NCBI GenBank assembly: GCA_046305255.1
Contig: JBKCCF010000196.1
Location: 1-23,833, forward strand
Reading direction: 5' to 3'
DNA from: UBA6136 sp046305255
GTDB lineage: Bacteria; Pseudomonadota; Gammaproteobacteria; Methylococcales; Methylococcaceae
Length of the DNA: 23,833 bases
Below are positions 15,230 to 23,694 of the stretch, piece by piece (within the stretch, counting starts at the first letter, position 1; every line of letters starts with the position of its first letter). The notes beneath the pieces were generated by a model. It worked only from the letters and a program-made list of their open reading frames with translations. It made no database searches and was not told where the DNA came from. The translations under genes were made by a program, and so were the position numbers.

Positions 15230-16654
15230 TCAGCCGGGTTTCTTGATATAGAGGTCAGTAATGCTGCCATCGATCATCTCGGCAGCGAAAGCGAAGGTCT
15301 CCGACAAGGTCGGATGCGGATGGATGGACAGGCTGATGTCTTCAGCATCTGCGCCCATTTCCAGAGCCAGAACAGCTTCTCCGATCAGTTCTCCTGCACT
15401 GGGGCCGACGATACCGGCCCCTATTATGCGCTTGCTCTCCTTGTCCACCAGCATCTTGGTCAGCCCTTCCCGCCGACCTATACCAAGCGCCCTACCGCTG
15501 GCAGCCCAGGGAAATACGGCTTTTTCGTAAGCGATTCCTTGCGCCTGTGCCTGAGTTTCGGTGAGCCCCATCCAGGCCAATTCGGGGTCGGTATAGGCCA
15601 CGGACGGGATAGTAAGGGCCTGAAATGCACTCTTGTGACCGGCAATAACCTCGGCAGCAACCTTGGCCTCATGAGAGGCCTTGTGCGCCAGCATGGGGTT
15701 ACCAACAACGTCACCAATCGCAAAAATATGAGGGACATTCGTGCGCTGCGTCTGATCGACCGGAATGAAACCCCGCTCATCGACGGCTACACCCGCCCGA
15801 TCAGCGTTGATCAGGGTACCGTTGGGCCGCCGACCGACAGCCACCAGCACCTTGTCGAACAATTCCGAGGCGGGAGCCCCCTCACCCTCGAAAAAGACCT
15901 CCAACCCTTCCGTTTTGGCCTCAATACGGGTGACCTTGGTCTTGAGGTAGATATTCTCGTACCATTTTTTTATGCGCTGATGCAGTGGTTTCACTAGATC
16001 AGCGTCACATCCCGGGATCAGTTGATCCATCAGTTCGACCACCGTAATGGCAGCGCCCAGGGCATGGTAAACCGTGGCCATTTCCAGCCCGATGATGCCG
16101 CCACCGATGATCAACATGCGCGCGGGAATATCAGTGAGTTCAAGGGCACCGGTGGAGTCGATCAGACGAGGATCATCATGAGGAAAACCGGGAATCCTCA
16201 CCGGCTGTGAGCCCACGGCGATCACACAATTATCAAAGCTTATGCTCTGTTCACCCTGCTCAGAACGTACCCGCAGACTTTTGTCGCTCTCGAAACTGCC
16301 AACACCCTGCACCAAGGTTACGTTGCGCTGCCTGGCGATAGACGCCAGCCCCATGGTCAGGGTCTTGACCACGCGATTCTTGTGCTCACGCACCTTGTCC
16401 AGATTGATTTCGGGTGCGCCGAACTTGACTCCGGTCGAGGCACTTTCGGCAGTTTCGTGGATGATCTGGGCGGTATGGAGCAACGCCTTGGACGGAATAC
16501 AGCCCACATTCAGGCAAACACCACCCAAGGTCGGATAGCGTTCGACCAAAATGACCTGCTTGCCGAGATCGGCCGCCCGAAAGGCGGCGGTGTAACCGCC
16601 CGGACCGCCACCAAGAATCAGGACTTCAGCATGTAAAGGTGGATTAGCGCTCAT
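15230..16654 (-). CDS. lpdA: Dihydrolipoyl dehydrogenase (E3 of pyruvate dehydrogenase)
   Basis: This 474-residue FAD enzyme reoxidises the dihydrolipoamide of the E2 subunit and makes NADH. The FAD-binding motif GGGPGGYTAAF starts near residue 15, the redox disulfide is Cys47 and Cys52 in GGVCLNVGCIPSK, and the NAD-binding motif IIGGGIIGLEMA lies mid-protein. The C-terminal active-site stretch HPHPTLSE contains the catalytic His447 and Glu452. Length is normal. It is the last gene of the aceE-aceF-lpd operon, starting 54 bp after aceF; the ribosome binding site is weak. Its place in this operon marks it as the PDH E3, though in many bacteria the same E3 also serves 2-oxoglutarate dehydrogenase. 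Confidence 0.97.
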   Translation of the reverse strand: MSANPPLHAEVLILGGGPGGYTAAFRAADLGKQVILVERYPTLGGVCLNVGCIPSKALLHTAQIIHETAESASTGVKFGAPEINLDKVREHKNRVVKTLTMGLASIARQRNVTLVQGVGSFESDKSLRVRSEQGEQSISFDNCVIAVGSQPVRIPGFPHDDPRLIDSTGALELTDIPARMLIIGGGIIGLEMATVYHALGAAITVVELMDQLIPGCDADLVKPLHQRIKKWYENIYLKTKVTRIEAKTEGLEVFFEGEGAPASELFDKVLVAVGRRPNGTLINADRAGVAVDERGFIPVDQTQRTNVPHIFAIGDVVGNPMLAHKASHEAKVAAEVIAGHKSAFQALTIPSVAYTDPELAWMGLTETQAQAQGIAYEKAVFPWAASGRALGIGRREGLTKMLVDKESKRIIGAGIVGPSAGELIGEAVLALEMGADAEDISLSIHPHPTLSETFAFAAEMIDGSITDLYIKKPG

Positions 16655-16708
16655 GAAAACAGATTTCCCGATAGAAATTTCAGCGACTGCAAGCCTGCTG
16701 CGGCTTAC

Positions 16709-18376
16709 TTAGAGAAGAACCCGGCGCAAATCGGCCAGCACACTGCTGAGGTGAACAATAAAACGTGCGGCCTGGGCGCCGTCAATCACGCGATGATCAT
16801 AGGACAGTGACAATGGCAGCATCAGACGCGGGACAAATTCGCCGTTCTGGTAAACAGGCTTCATCTGGCTTCTGGAAAGCCCGAGTATCGCAACTTCCGG
16901 CGCGTTGATTATGGGTGTGAAGGCGGTCCCGCCTATACCGCCCAGGCTGGAAATGGTGAAGCAACCACCTTCGAGATCCGCTCCGCGCAATTTCTTGCCA
17001 CGGGCCCTCTGACTGAGATCAGCCAACTCCGCAGACAAATCAAAAATAGTTTTCTGATCGACATCCCGTAACACCGGAACCACCAGACCATCAGGGGTAT
17101 CGACCGCCACGCCGATATGAAAATACTTTTTCAGCACCAGGCTTTCCCCGCCAGGTGCCAGCGATGCGTTGAAGGTTGGATATGCTTTGAGACTCGCGGC
17201 GACCGCCTTCAGAACGAAGGGCAAAAATGAAAGCTTGATGGAACGCTTCTCCGCTTCGGCCTTGAGCGAAAGCCTGAAGGCCTCAAGGTCGGTGATATCG
17301 GCATCGTCATACTGGGTGATATGAGGGATCCCGACCCAATTGCGATGCAGATTGGGACCGGAAAGCTTTTGTATGCGCGAGAGAGCAAGACTTTCAATCG
17401 GGCCATACTTGCTGAAATCAATGTCCGGCAAGGGTGGAAATCCCACGCCAATCCCAGCGCCGGTGGCAGCAGGGCGCTCTTCTACCTGTTGCAGCATGGC
17501 CTTGACGAACTGTTGAACGTCCTCCTTGAGTACCCTGCGCTTGGGACCACTGCCCGCCACCCGCTCCAGGGTTACGCCCAACTCGCGGGCAAACCGGCGG
17601 ACGGCCGGACTGGCATGAGCAGGCAAAGACCGGTCATGACTTTCGACTGACAGTGAAACAGGTGCGGCAGGCGCAGGCTGAACCGGCGCGGGTGCAGGTG
17701 TCGCAGGAACGGCCTGGGGCTGGACAGGTGGTGGAGCGTCCGTCGATTGCGCAGCGGGATGGGCGCCGACCTCAAGCAACAGTATCGGTACACCCTTATT
17801 GACCCGATCGCCGGTCTTGACCTTCAGTGATTTCACGACCCCCCCCACCGGCGATGGCACTTCCATAGCCGCCTTGTCGCTCTCAAGGGTAATGAGCGAA
17901 TCCTCCGCCTGGATGACATCGCCGGGTTTGACCAGTACCTCAATGACTTCAATATCCTTGAAGTCTCCGATATCGGGCACCACGATCTCGCGCTCGCTCG
18001 TCGCGGTTGGGATGGGTGTTGGCGCGGTGACCGGAGCGGTCACCGCTGGCACTTCAGGGGCAACGGCTACGGCCACCGGTTCAGCCAGTGGCACAGACGG
18101 CGCTGCGGGGGCGCTGACGGCTCTGGCCGCCTCAGCGATTTCCATGATCAGTATGGGGGTTCCTTTATTGACCCGATCACCCGCCTTGACCTGCATCGTT
18201 TTGACAGTCCCGCTGATAGGCGAAGGCACCTCCATCGCGGCTTTGTCGCTCTCAAGGGTGATCAGCGAATCTTCTGCCTTGACCACATCGCCCGGCTTGA
18301 CAAGCACTTCGATAATTTCTATGTCCTTGAAATCACCGATATCGGGAACGAAAACCTCTTTCTCTGCTGCTGCCAT
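16709..18376 (-). CDS. aceF: Dihydrolipoamide acetyltransferase (E2 of pyruvate dehydrogenase)
   Basis: This 555-residue core subunit transfers acetyl groups from lipoamide to CoA. There are two N-terminal lipoyl domains (about 6-80 and 129-203) with lipoylated lysines Lys45 and Lys168 in ESDKAAMEVPSP. Ala/Pro-rich linkers separate them and lead to a peripheral subunit-binding domain (about 253-291, HASPAVRRFARELGV). The catalytic domain (about 330-555) carries the active site SYDHRVIDGA with His528 and Asp532. E. coli AceF has three lipoyl domains; two, as here, is common in other proteobacteria. AGGAAG precedes the ATG, and the aceE stop codon lies just 10 bp upstream overlapping that box, so translation is coupled. 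Confidence 0.97.
   Translation of the reverse strand: MAAAEKEVFVPDIGDFKDIEIIEVLVKPGDVVKAEDSLITLESDKAAMEVPSPISGTVKTMQVKAGDRVNKGTPILIMEIAEAARAVSAPAAPSVPLAEPVAVAVAPEVPAVTAPVTAPTPIPTATSEREIVVPDIGDFKDIEVIEVLVKPGDVIQAEDSLITLESDKAAMEVPSPVGGVVKSLKVKTGDRVNKGVPILLLEVGAHPAAQSTDAPPPVQPQAVPATPAPAPVQPAPAAPVSLSVESHDRSLPAHASPAVRRFARELGVTLERVAGSGPKRRVLKEDVQQFVKAMLQQVEERPAATGAGIGVGFPPLPDIDFSKYGPIESLALSRIQKLSGPNLHRNWVGIPHITQYDDADITDLEAFRLSLKAEAEKRSIKLSFLPFVLKAVAASLKAYPTFNASLAPGGESLVLKKYFHIGVAVDTPDGLVVPVLRDVDQKTIFDLSAELADLSQRARGKKLRGADLEGGCFTISSLGGIGGTAFTPIINAPEVAILGLSRSQMKPVYQNGEFVPRLMLPLSLSYDHRVIDGAQAARFIVHLSSVLADLRRVLL
17768..18361 (-). repeat. Tandem duplication encoding the two lipoyl domains of AceF
   Basis: Two copies of roughly 225 bp (18137-18361 and 17768-17992) lie 369 bp apart start to start. 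They encode nearly identical domains beginning VPDIGDFKDIE and sharing VLVKPGDV and SLITLESDKAAMEVPSP. DNA differences sit mostly at third codon positions, showing selection on the protein. Confidence 0.9.
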
Positions 18377-18386
18377 GTAATCTTCC

Positions 18387-21056
18387 TCAGACGGTAAGCG
18401 GATTGGGCTTTTCAGGATCGATGCCTAGAACTTGCATAGCTTCGCTGACTTTCTTCATGGGAATGTCGCCCTGATCAGCCAGGGCCTTGAGCGCGGCAAT
18501 CACGATGTAATTGCGATCAACCTCAAAGAATCGACGCAGTTCCGAACGGCGGTCGCTGCGGCCGAAACCATCAGTACCTAGCACCGTATAGGCACGGGGC
18601 ACATAGGGCCGGATCATGTCGCCAACGGTTCGCATGTAGTCAGATGCGGCAATCACTGGACCCTTCGTAGGTGCCAGCAGTTCCTCAACATAGCTGACGC
18701 GGCGAGGCTGCTCTGGATGCAGGAGATTCCAGCGAGCCTTGTCCATACCATCGCGACGCAGTTCAGTGAAACTGGTAACGCTCCAGACATCAGACTCAAT
18801 ACCGAAATCAGCCTTCAGCATATCGGCCGCAGCCATGGTTTCCCGCAGGATGGTCCCGCTTCCCAATAGCTGAATAGTGGCCTTGCCGGCCGAATCCTTC
18901 AGCTTGTACATACCCCGGACAATACCCTCATGGGAACCGGCCGGCATCTCGGGATGGGCGTAGTTTTCGTTCATCACCGTGAGGTAATAGAACACCTGTT
19001 CACCGTCCTGGTACATACGGCGCAAACCATCCTGAATGATGACCGCCAGTTCATAGGCGAAACAGGGGTCGTAGGCAACGCAGTTGGGAATCGCCGACAT
19101 CGCAAGGTGGCTGTGGCCATCCTGATGCTGAAGACCTTCCCCGGCCAGCGTGGTGCGGCCTGCGGTACCCCCTAAAAGGAAACCCTTGGCCCGCATATCG
19201 CCGGACGCCCACATCAGGTCACCGACCCGCTGGAAGCCGAACATCGAGTAATAGATGTAGAACGGAATCATCTGCACATTGTGATTGCTGTAAGCGGTAC
19301 CCGCAGCAATCCATGAGCACATTGAGCCGGACTCGTTAATCCCCTCCTCCAGAATCTGACCCGACTTATCCTCACGATAGTACATCACGCTCGCGGAGTC
19401 TTCCGGCTCATACAGCTGACCGACCGACGAATAAATCCGGTACTGGCGGAACAGGCTGTCCATACCGAAGGTACGCGCTTCATCGGGCACGATGGGAACG
19501 ACATAGCGGCCCACTTTATTGTCACGCAACAGCAGTGTCAGTATCCGGACAAAGGCCATGGTGGTGGACATGTCCCGGTCTTCACTGCTTTTCAGCAGGC
19601 CCTCGAACAGTTCGAGATCCGGCACCTGCAGATGCGGGGCCTCGCGACGGCGCTGGGGCAGAAAACCGCCCAGGGCCTCTCGCCGCTGATGCATATACTG
19701 CAGCTCGGGGCTGTCCTCGGCCGGGCGATAGTACGGAATTTCAGCCAGTTTATCGTCGGGCACTGGCACCTTGAACCGATCCCGGAAGGCGCGAATGGAG
19801 GCATCGTCCAGCTTTTTCTGCTGGTGGGTAGACATACGCCCTTCCCCGACCGGTCCCATGCCGTATCCCTTGACCGTCTTCGCAAGGATAACGGTTGGCT
19901 GGCCGTTATGTGCCACCGCCGACTGATAGGCGGCAAAAACCTTGTGGGCATCATGACCGCCCCGATTCAGCCGCCAGATATCCTCGTCGGTCATATTGGC
20001 GACCATTTCCTTCAGCTCGGGGTACTTGCCGAAGAAATGTTCACGGGTATAGGCGCCACCTTTGGCCTTATAAGCCTGATACTCACCATCGACGGCCTCT
20101 TCCATGCGCTTTTTGAGCAGGCCCCTGGTGTCCTTGGCCAGCAAGGGATCCCAGTAGGAGCCCCAGATCACCTTGATGACATTCCAGCCAGCGCCACGGA
20201 ACTCGGCTTCAAGCTCCTGAATGATCTTGCCATCGCCCCGCACCGGGCCATCAAGCCGCTGAAGGTTGCAGTTGATGACGAAAATGAGATTGTCGAGTTT
20301 TTCCCGACCGGCAAGACCGATGGCACCCATGGATTCCGGCTCATCCATTTCACCGTCACCGCAGAAACACCAGATTTTGCGGCCTGCCGTATTGAGGATG
20401 CCGCGGTCCTCCAGATACTTCATGAAGCGGGCATGGTAGATCGCCATGATGGGACCCAGCCCCATCGAAACGGTGGGAAACTGCCAGAAATCCGGCATCA
20501 GCCAGGGATGCGGGTAGGAACTCAACCCCATGCCCTTGCCTTCGATTTCAGCGCGGAAATAGTCCAGCTGTTCCTCGGTCAGACGCCCCTCAAGGTATGC
20601 CCGGGCATAAATGCCGGGTGCGGCATGACCCTGAAAGTAGATCAGGTCGCCGCCAAAGTCTTTGCTGGGGGCTCGGAAGAAATGATTGAAGCCGACATCA
20701 TAGAGAGTCGCAGCCGATGCAAAACTGGCAATGTGACCACCGTATTCAGTGGACTTGCGGTTGGCTCTGACCACCATCGCCATCGCGTTCCAGCGGATGT
20801 AGGAACGAATGCGGTGCTCAATACTGGCATCGCCCGGCAGCCGGGCTTCCATGTGGGTTGGAATGGTATTGATGTAGGCAGTATTGGCCTTGTAAGGGAG
20901 ATTGGCACCGGCCCTACGTGCCTGATCGACCAGATTTTCGATCAAGAAGTGGGCACGTTCCACGCCCTCAGCGCCAATGACAGCCTCGAGGGCATCAAGC
21001 CACTCTCGCGTCTCCTCTGGATCAGTGTCCACCGAAAGTTGATTATTGACAGACAT
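18387..21056 (-). CDS. aceE: Pyruvate dehydrogenase E1 component, homodimeric type
   Basis: This 889-residue thiamine diphosphate enzyme decarboxylates pyruvate and passes the acetyl group to AceF. The length matches the E. coli type (887). The thiamine/Mg binding motif is visible as CGDGEMDEPES through VINCNLQRLDG (about residues 230-262). Other typical blocks are SYPHPWLMPDFWQFPTVSMG, KGYGMGPVGEGR with the following STHQQKK histidine, and HSHLAMSAIPNC. The start ATG at 21056 gives MSVNNQLSVDTDPEE, the normal N-terminus, and has GGAAGA about 10 bases upstream; an in-frame ATG 20 codons earlier is less likely. It is the first gene of the operon. No pdhR-type regulator gene is adjacent, unlike in E. 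coli. Confidence 0.97.
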   Translation of the reverse strand: MSVNNQLSVDTDPEETREWLDALEAVIGAEGVERAHFLIENLVDQARRAGANLPYKANTAYINTIPTHMEARLPGDASIEHRIRSYIRWNAMAMVVRANRKSTEYGGHIASFASAATLYDVGFNHFFRAPSKDFGGDLIYFQGHAAPGIYARAYLEGRLTEEQLDYFRAEIEGKGMGLSSYPHPWLMPDFWQFPTVSMGLGPIMAIYHARFMKYLEDRGILNTAGRKIWCFCGDGEMDEPESMGAIGLAGREKLDNLIFVINCNLQRLDGPVRGDGKIIQELEAEFRGAGWNVIKVIWGSYWDPLLAKDTRGLLKKRMEEAVDGEYQAYKAKGGAYTREHFFGKYPELKEMVANMTDEDIWRLNRGGHDAHKVFAAYQSAVAHNGQPTVILAKTVKGYGMGPVGEGRMSTHQQKKLDDASIRAFRDRFKVPVPDDKLAEIPYYRPAEDSPELQYMHQRREALGGFLPQRRREAPHLQVPDLELFEGLLKSSEDRDMSTTMAFVRILTLLLRDNKVGRYVVPIVPDEARTFGMDSLFRQYRIYSSVGQLYEPEDSASVMYYREDKSGQILEEGINESGSMCSWIAAGTAYSNHNVQMIPFYIYYSMFGFQRVGDLMWASGDMRAKGFLLGGTAGRTTLAGEGLQHQDGHSHLAMSAIPNCVAYDPCFAYELAVIIQDGLRRMYQDGEQVFYYLTVMNENYAHPEMPAGSHEGIVRGMYKLKDSAGKATIQLLGSGTILRETMAAADMLKADFGIESDVWSVTSFTELRRDGMDKARWNLLHPEQPRRVSYVEELLAPTKGPVIAASDYMRTVGDMIRPYVPRAYTVLGTDGFGRSDRRSELRRFFEVDRNYIVIAALKALADQGDIPMKKVSEAMQVLGIDPEKPNPLTV

Positions 21057-21417
21057 TGCGAATGTTCTTCCTACCGCCGTGAGTGAAGACTGCCCGATCA
21101 GGACGGGGCAATCCATGAAGATGGCCCGCGATTATAGACAACGCGGCGCCGATTGTTCCATCGAAATTGAGGCTCATTGTCACACATCAGGCGAGATTCC
21201 AGCCGTATGTGCCCTGCCTGACAGCGGTATCCCCCCGCATTGCCCAAGGTCAGAATCAGGTGTCAAGCCAAAGCCATGGGTAAATCAACAGGTATTGGTG
21301 CGAACTTGCACTTTTTAATAACATTTCAGACCATAACGCGGGCTTTCAGGGGTTAACGTCGCCCATCAAGGAAACACAGGATCAACACCACTAAAACAAA
21401 CAACAGGGGAACGAATC
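21057..21417. other. Divergent intergenic region between aceE and aqpZ
   Basis: This 361-bp region carries upstream signals for both genes. For aceE it holds a perfect TATAAT (listed separately) and, further upstream, a perfect TTGACA near 21272-21277 on the - strand with no matching -10 at standard spacing. For aqpZ, AT-rich sequence at 21306-21335 (TTGCAC followed by TTTTTAATAACA) may hold a promoter but the spacing is poor, and AGGGGA lies just before the aqpZ ATG. No gene is seen inside it. Confidence 0.5.
21131..21136 (-). promoter_or_regulatory. Candidate -10 element for the aceE-aceF-lpd operon
   Basis: The - strand reads TATAAT here, an exact match to the sigma-70 -10 consensus. It lies about 75 bp before the aceE start codon, giving a leader of roughly 65-70 bases. 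The -35 region at the right distance (TGGAAC or GGAACA) is a poor match, so an activator may be needed, or the match may be chance. Confidence 0.45.
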
Positions 21418-22113
21418 ATGACCATCCTTCATCGCGCATCTGCCGAATTCATGGGCACCTTCTGGCTGGTATTGGGCGGCTGTGGTAGCGCGGTACTCGC
21501 CGCCGGTGAACCCGGAGTCGGCATCGGCTGGCTCGGTGTTTCCCTGGCCTTTGGCCTGACAGTACTCACGATGGCCTACGCCATTGGCCATATTTCCGGC
21601 TGCCACCTGAACCCCGCCGTATCCATCGGGCTCTGGGCAGGCGGCCGGTTTTCCGCCCGGGATCTCCTACCCTACATCCTGGCGCAGGTAGCGGGTGCAG
21701 TAGCCGGGACTGCCGTGCTTTACCTCATTGCCAGTGGCAAGGCGGGATTCGATCCCAGTAGCGGGTTTGCCAGTAATGGCTATGGCGACCACTCGCCGGG
21801 GCAGTATGGACTGGTCGCGGCGCTGGTAGCGGAAACCACCCTGACGTTCATGTTCCTCATGATCATCCTTGGCGCCACCGATGGCCGGGCCCCGGCTGGT
21901 TTCGCGCCGATTGCGATTGGGCTGGGCCTGACGCTGATCCACCTGATCGGCATCCCGATTACCAATTTGTCGGTCAACCCGGCACGCAGCACCGGACCGG
22001 CCCTGTTTGTGGGCGGTTGGGCACTGGCCCAGCTGTGGCTGTTCTGGCTGGCCCCCATCGTTGGCGCATGGCTGGCCGGCAAAAGTTACCGCTGTCTGGC
22101 CAAAGGCAAATAG
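21418..22113 (+). CDS. aqpZ: Aquaporin Z water channel
   Basis: This 231-residue inner-membrane protein with six predicted spans lets water cross the membrane and helps osmotic adjustment. Both NPA boxes are present (Asn65 in GCHLNPAVSIG; Asn187 in LSVNPARSTG). The sequence follows E. coli AqpZ closely through ECFGTFWLV-like, LAFGLTVLTMAYAIGHISG and SGFASNGYG blocks. Selectivity-filter positions equivalent to Phe43, His174, Thr183 and Arg189 of the E. coli protein are Phe45, His175, Leu184 and Arg190; the leucine is a change from threonine. Strong ribosome binding site AGGGGA. The stop codon lies only 4 bp from the stop of the convergent gene. Confidence 0.96.
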   Translation: MTILHRASAEFMGTFWLVLGGCGSAVLAAGEPGVGIGWLGVSLAFGLTVLTMAYAIGHISGCHLNPAVSIGLWAGGRFSARDLLPYILAQVAGAVAGTAVLYLIASGKAGFDPSSGFASNGYGDHSPGQYGLVAALVAETTLTFMFLMIILGATDGRAPAGFAPIAIGLGLTLIHLIGIPITNLSVNPARSTGPALFVGGWALAQLWLFWLAPIVGAWLAGKSYRCLAKGK

Positions 22114-22117
22114 GCCA

Positions 22118-23221
22118 TCAGCCGCCAGGGGCACCATTTCCGGTTTCGGGTACAGGGACGTACCGATTTCCCCCCAAGCCTGCTTCCGACAGAGCCCAGC
22201 GGCGGAAACTGCCGCTGGCGTTCTTGACCCAGATGGCTGTACCCAGATAACCATAGGGCAGGCAGGGCCCGTCATCAAGCGCGACCAGCTGATGATAGGC
22301 GACCGCCGGTCTCCGATGATGATCGGCATGACGGTTCAAACCGAGAAACAAAAACAGGCTCACCGCCGAATCACTGCGCCAGGCTGTCACCACTGACCGA
22401 CCTGATGCCAGCGTCAATGCAAAATGCTGAAAATAATTGACGGCTTCCAGCAGCCGAATGCCGACGCCTGCCACATAACCCAGCGCAAACAGCGCCAGCG
22501 GCCCGAAGCTCAGGCCAAAGGCCAGCGCGAACAGCGCTTGCGCGAACAGACCCTGCATGACCGTCCGAGGCTGTAATGACCACGCGAGGCACCACTGCTG
22601 AATCAGGGAGCGGCGGCAAAATTCGCCATAACTCTCATCCGGCAACGCCGTTGAAGGATCGTCCCGACTACCAAGCCGGGCATGGTGTCCGGCTTTGTGG
22701 GCGATATGGAAATGATCGTAAAACACCGTCATCAACAGCACTCGTCCCAGCCAGCGTTGCCAGCGCTGACGGCGATGGATCAGTTCATGTGCCGGACAAA
22801 TCACCGCGCAGCACGCAGTGGTCCCATATAAAATCCTCAACACCACCAGATCAGTCATGCTGGATATCGCCTCAGCTCCTGTCCAGGTCAAGCGCGACAC
22901 CATAAATCCCAAGGCCAGAAGATTAGTCAGTTGCAAGGCCACCAGCAGGTAAATCAACCCGTCAAAAAACCAGCCCGGCGCCTCGCCGGGAATCGCCCGC
23001 ACCTCATCAGGACCCCAGTGATCCAACGCGATGAGCAGCCACACCGGAAGTGTCCAGGCTAATGCTGTACCGACTGAGTGCGGTGCCGACAAGAAGAAAC
23101 ACAAACTGGCAACCGGCAGATACAGCGCCAGACTATAAAAAGGCCAATGAAGCTTATGAAACACTGAGCATGAACCCGAGAGTAATTTTTTTAGGGTCGG
23201 GAGTTCCGAAGTACGCCACAA
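22118..23221 (-). CDS. AlkB-like membrane di-iron monooxygenase / fatty acid desaturase family protein
   Basis: This is an integral membrane protein of up to 367 residues with several hydrophobic spans (first about 24-44). All histidine clusters of the alkane hydroxylase / xylene monooxygenase class are present: HELIH (145-149), HIAHKAGHH (172-180), NYFQHF (262-267) and NRHADHH (296-302). They are followed by the AlkB-like tail YHQLVALDDGPCLPYGYLG. It probably oxidises a hydrophobic chain using O2 and external electrons; no rubredoxin or reductase gene is adjacent and the substrate is unknown. The start is unclear: the only upstream-most option is TTG at 23221, with GTG at 23164 (residue 20) an alternative just before the first span. 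Neither has a good ribosome binding site, so 5' truncation is possible. Confidence 0.82.
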   Translation of the reverse strand: MWRTSELPTLKKLLSGSCSVFHKLHWPFYSLALYLPVASLCFFLSAPHSVGTALAWTLPVWLLIALDHWGPDEVRAIPGEAPGWFFDGLIYLLVALQLTNLLALGFMVSRLTWTGAEAISSMTDLVVLRILYGTTACCAVICPAHELIHRRQRWQRWLGRVLLMTVFYDHFHIAHKAGHHARLGSRDDPSTALPDESYGEFCRRSLIQQWCLAWSLQPRTVMQGLFAQALFALAFGLSFGPLALFALGYVAGVGIRLLEAVNYFQHFALTLASGRSVVTAWRSDSAVSLFLFLGLNRHADHHRRPAVAYHQLVALDDGPCLPYGYLGTAIWVKNASGSFRRWALSEAGLGGNRYVPVPETGNGAPGG

Positions 23222-23694
23222 GCAGAGAGTTGACCCATTGAGGCCGGTATCTCTGCAATAAAAGTCGATATTTGGGACTCGTCAGGGTCTGACGACATCC
23301 AGATCCCAAAGCGTCGTCACCCATTATCGAGCCCAGTTCCCTGGCCATGCCAAGGGCAGGCGGTTTAGCCATTCTGCTATCCGCTCATTTCCTATAGCCC
23401 GATTAACCCGATGCCTGAATGCCTTGATGATCAGTGCATGCTGCCATTAAGCAGATCATGCTCACCCTGATTGGCATGCTCCTCACATGCCGTGTCCCCC
23501 ATAACGATGCAACCAGCATCATCAAGGGCACCACGTAGAGGCTTCCTGTCGTCCCCAGCCCACGGCTGGCACCACCCATGGAACTACGCTGGGCGGGGCA
23601 TGGAGGCCATGTTATCCAAAGAGGTACTCCTACACGTCAATGGCCTCATGGCGCCTGCACATCATCTCAGGGATTTGATGGTGATGCCATACAA
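23222..23694. other. Unassigned region between the AlkB-like gene and the IS end
   Basis: About 470 bp with no gene I can support. Open frames here (for example 23471-23776 + and 23154-23372 -) have low-complexity or shadow-like composition and no family features. A nested hairpin lies at 23271-23310. A 10-bp direct repeat CAAGGGCACC occurs at 23523-23532 and again at 23692-23701, where the second copy overlaps the IS end. The region may be decayed DNA. Confidence 0.45.
23271..23310. repeat. Nested hairpin upstream of the AlkB-like gene
   Basis: TTTGGGA (23271-23277) pairs with TCCCAAA (23304-23310). Inside it CGTCAG (23280-23285) pairs with CTGACG (23289-23294) around a 3-base loop, leaving an asymmetric internal loop. 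It sits 50-90 bp upstream of the TTG start of the AlkB-like gene, so it could be a leader structure, an upstream terminator or a protein-binding site. Confidence 0.5.

Noticed and set aside
15170..15997. 275-codon + strand open frame opposite lpd
   Set aside because: Antisense to lpd, whose motifs are complete; the translated sequence has no family features.
17799..18380. 193-codon Ser/Thr-rich + strand frame opposite aceF with an internal repeat
   Set aside because: Its repetitiveness merely mirrors the two lipoyl domains encoded on the other strand.
19632..21086. 484-codon open frame on the + strand opposite aceE
   Set aside because: It lies wholly antisense to a strongly conserved enzyme gene and shows no protein family features; it is a by-product of GC-rich codon use.
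23260..23315. Hammerhead-ribozyme-like string CTGACGAGTCCCAAA on the - strand
   Set aside because: The core needs a GAAA opposite CTGANGA next to stem II; none is present in any permutation, and the bases are explained by the nested hairpin.
23154..23372. 72-codon - strand frame overlapping the start of the AlkB-like gene
   Set aside because: No family features, and the upstream part crosses the hairpin; a frameshifted N-terminus of the AlkB-like gene was considered but nothing in it resembles that family.
23330..23400. Possible tRNA-like segment on the - strand starting GCGGATAGCAGAATGG
   Set aside because: No acceptor stem partner, no T-loop GGTTCGA-type sequence and no anticodon arm could be formed.
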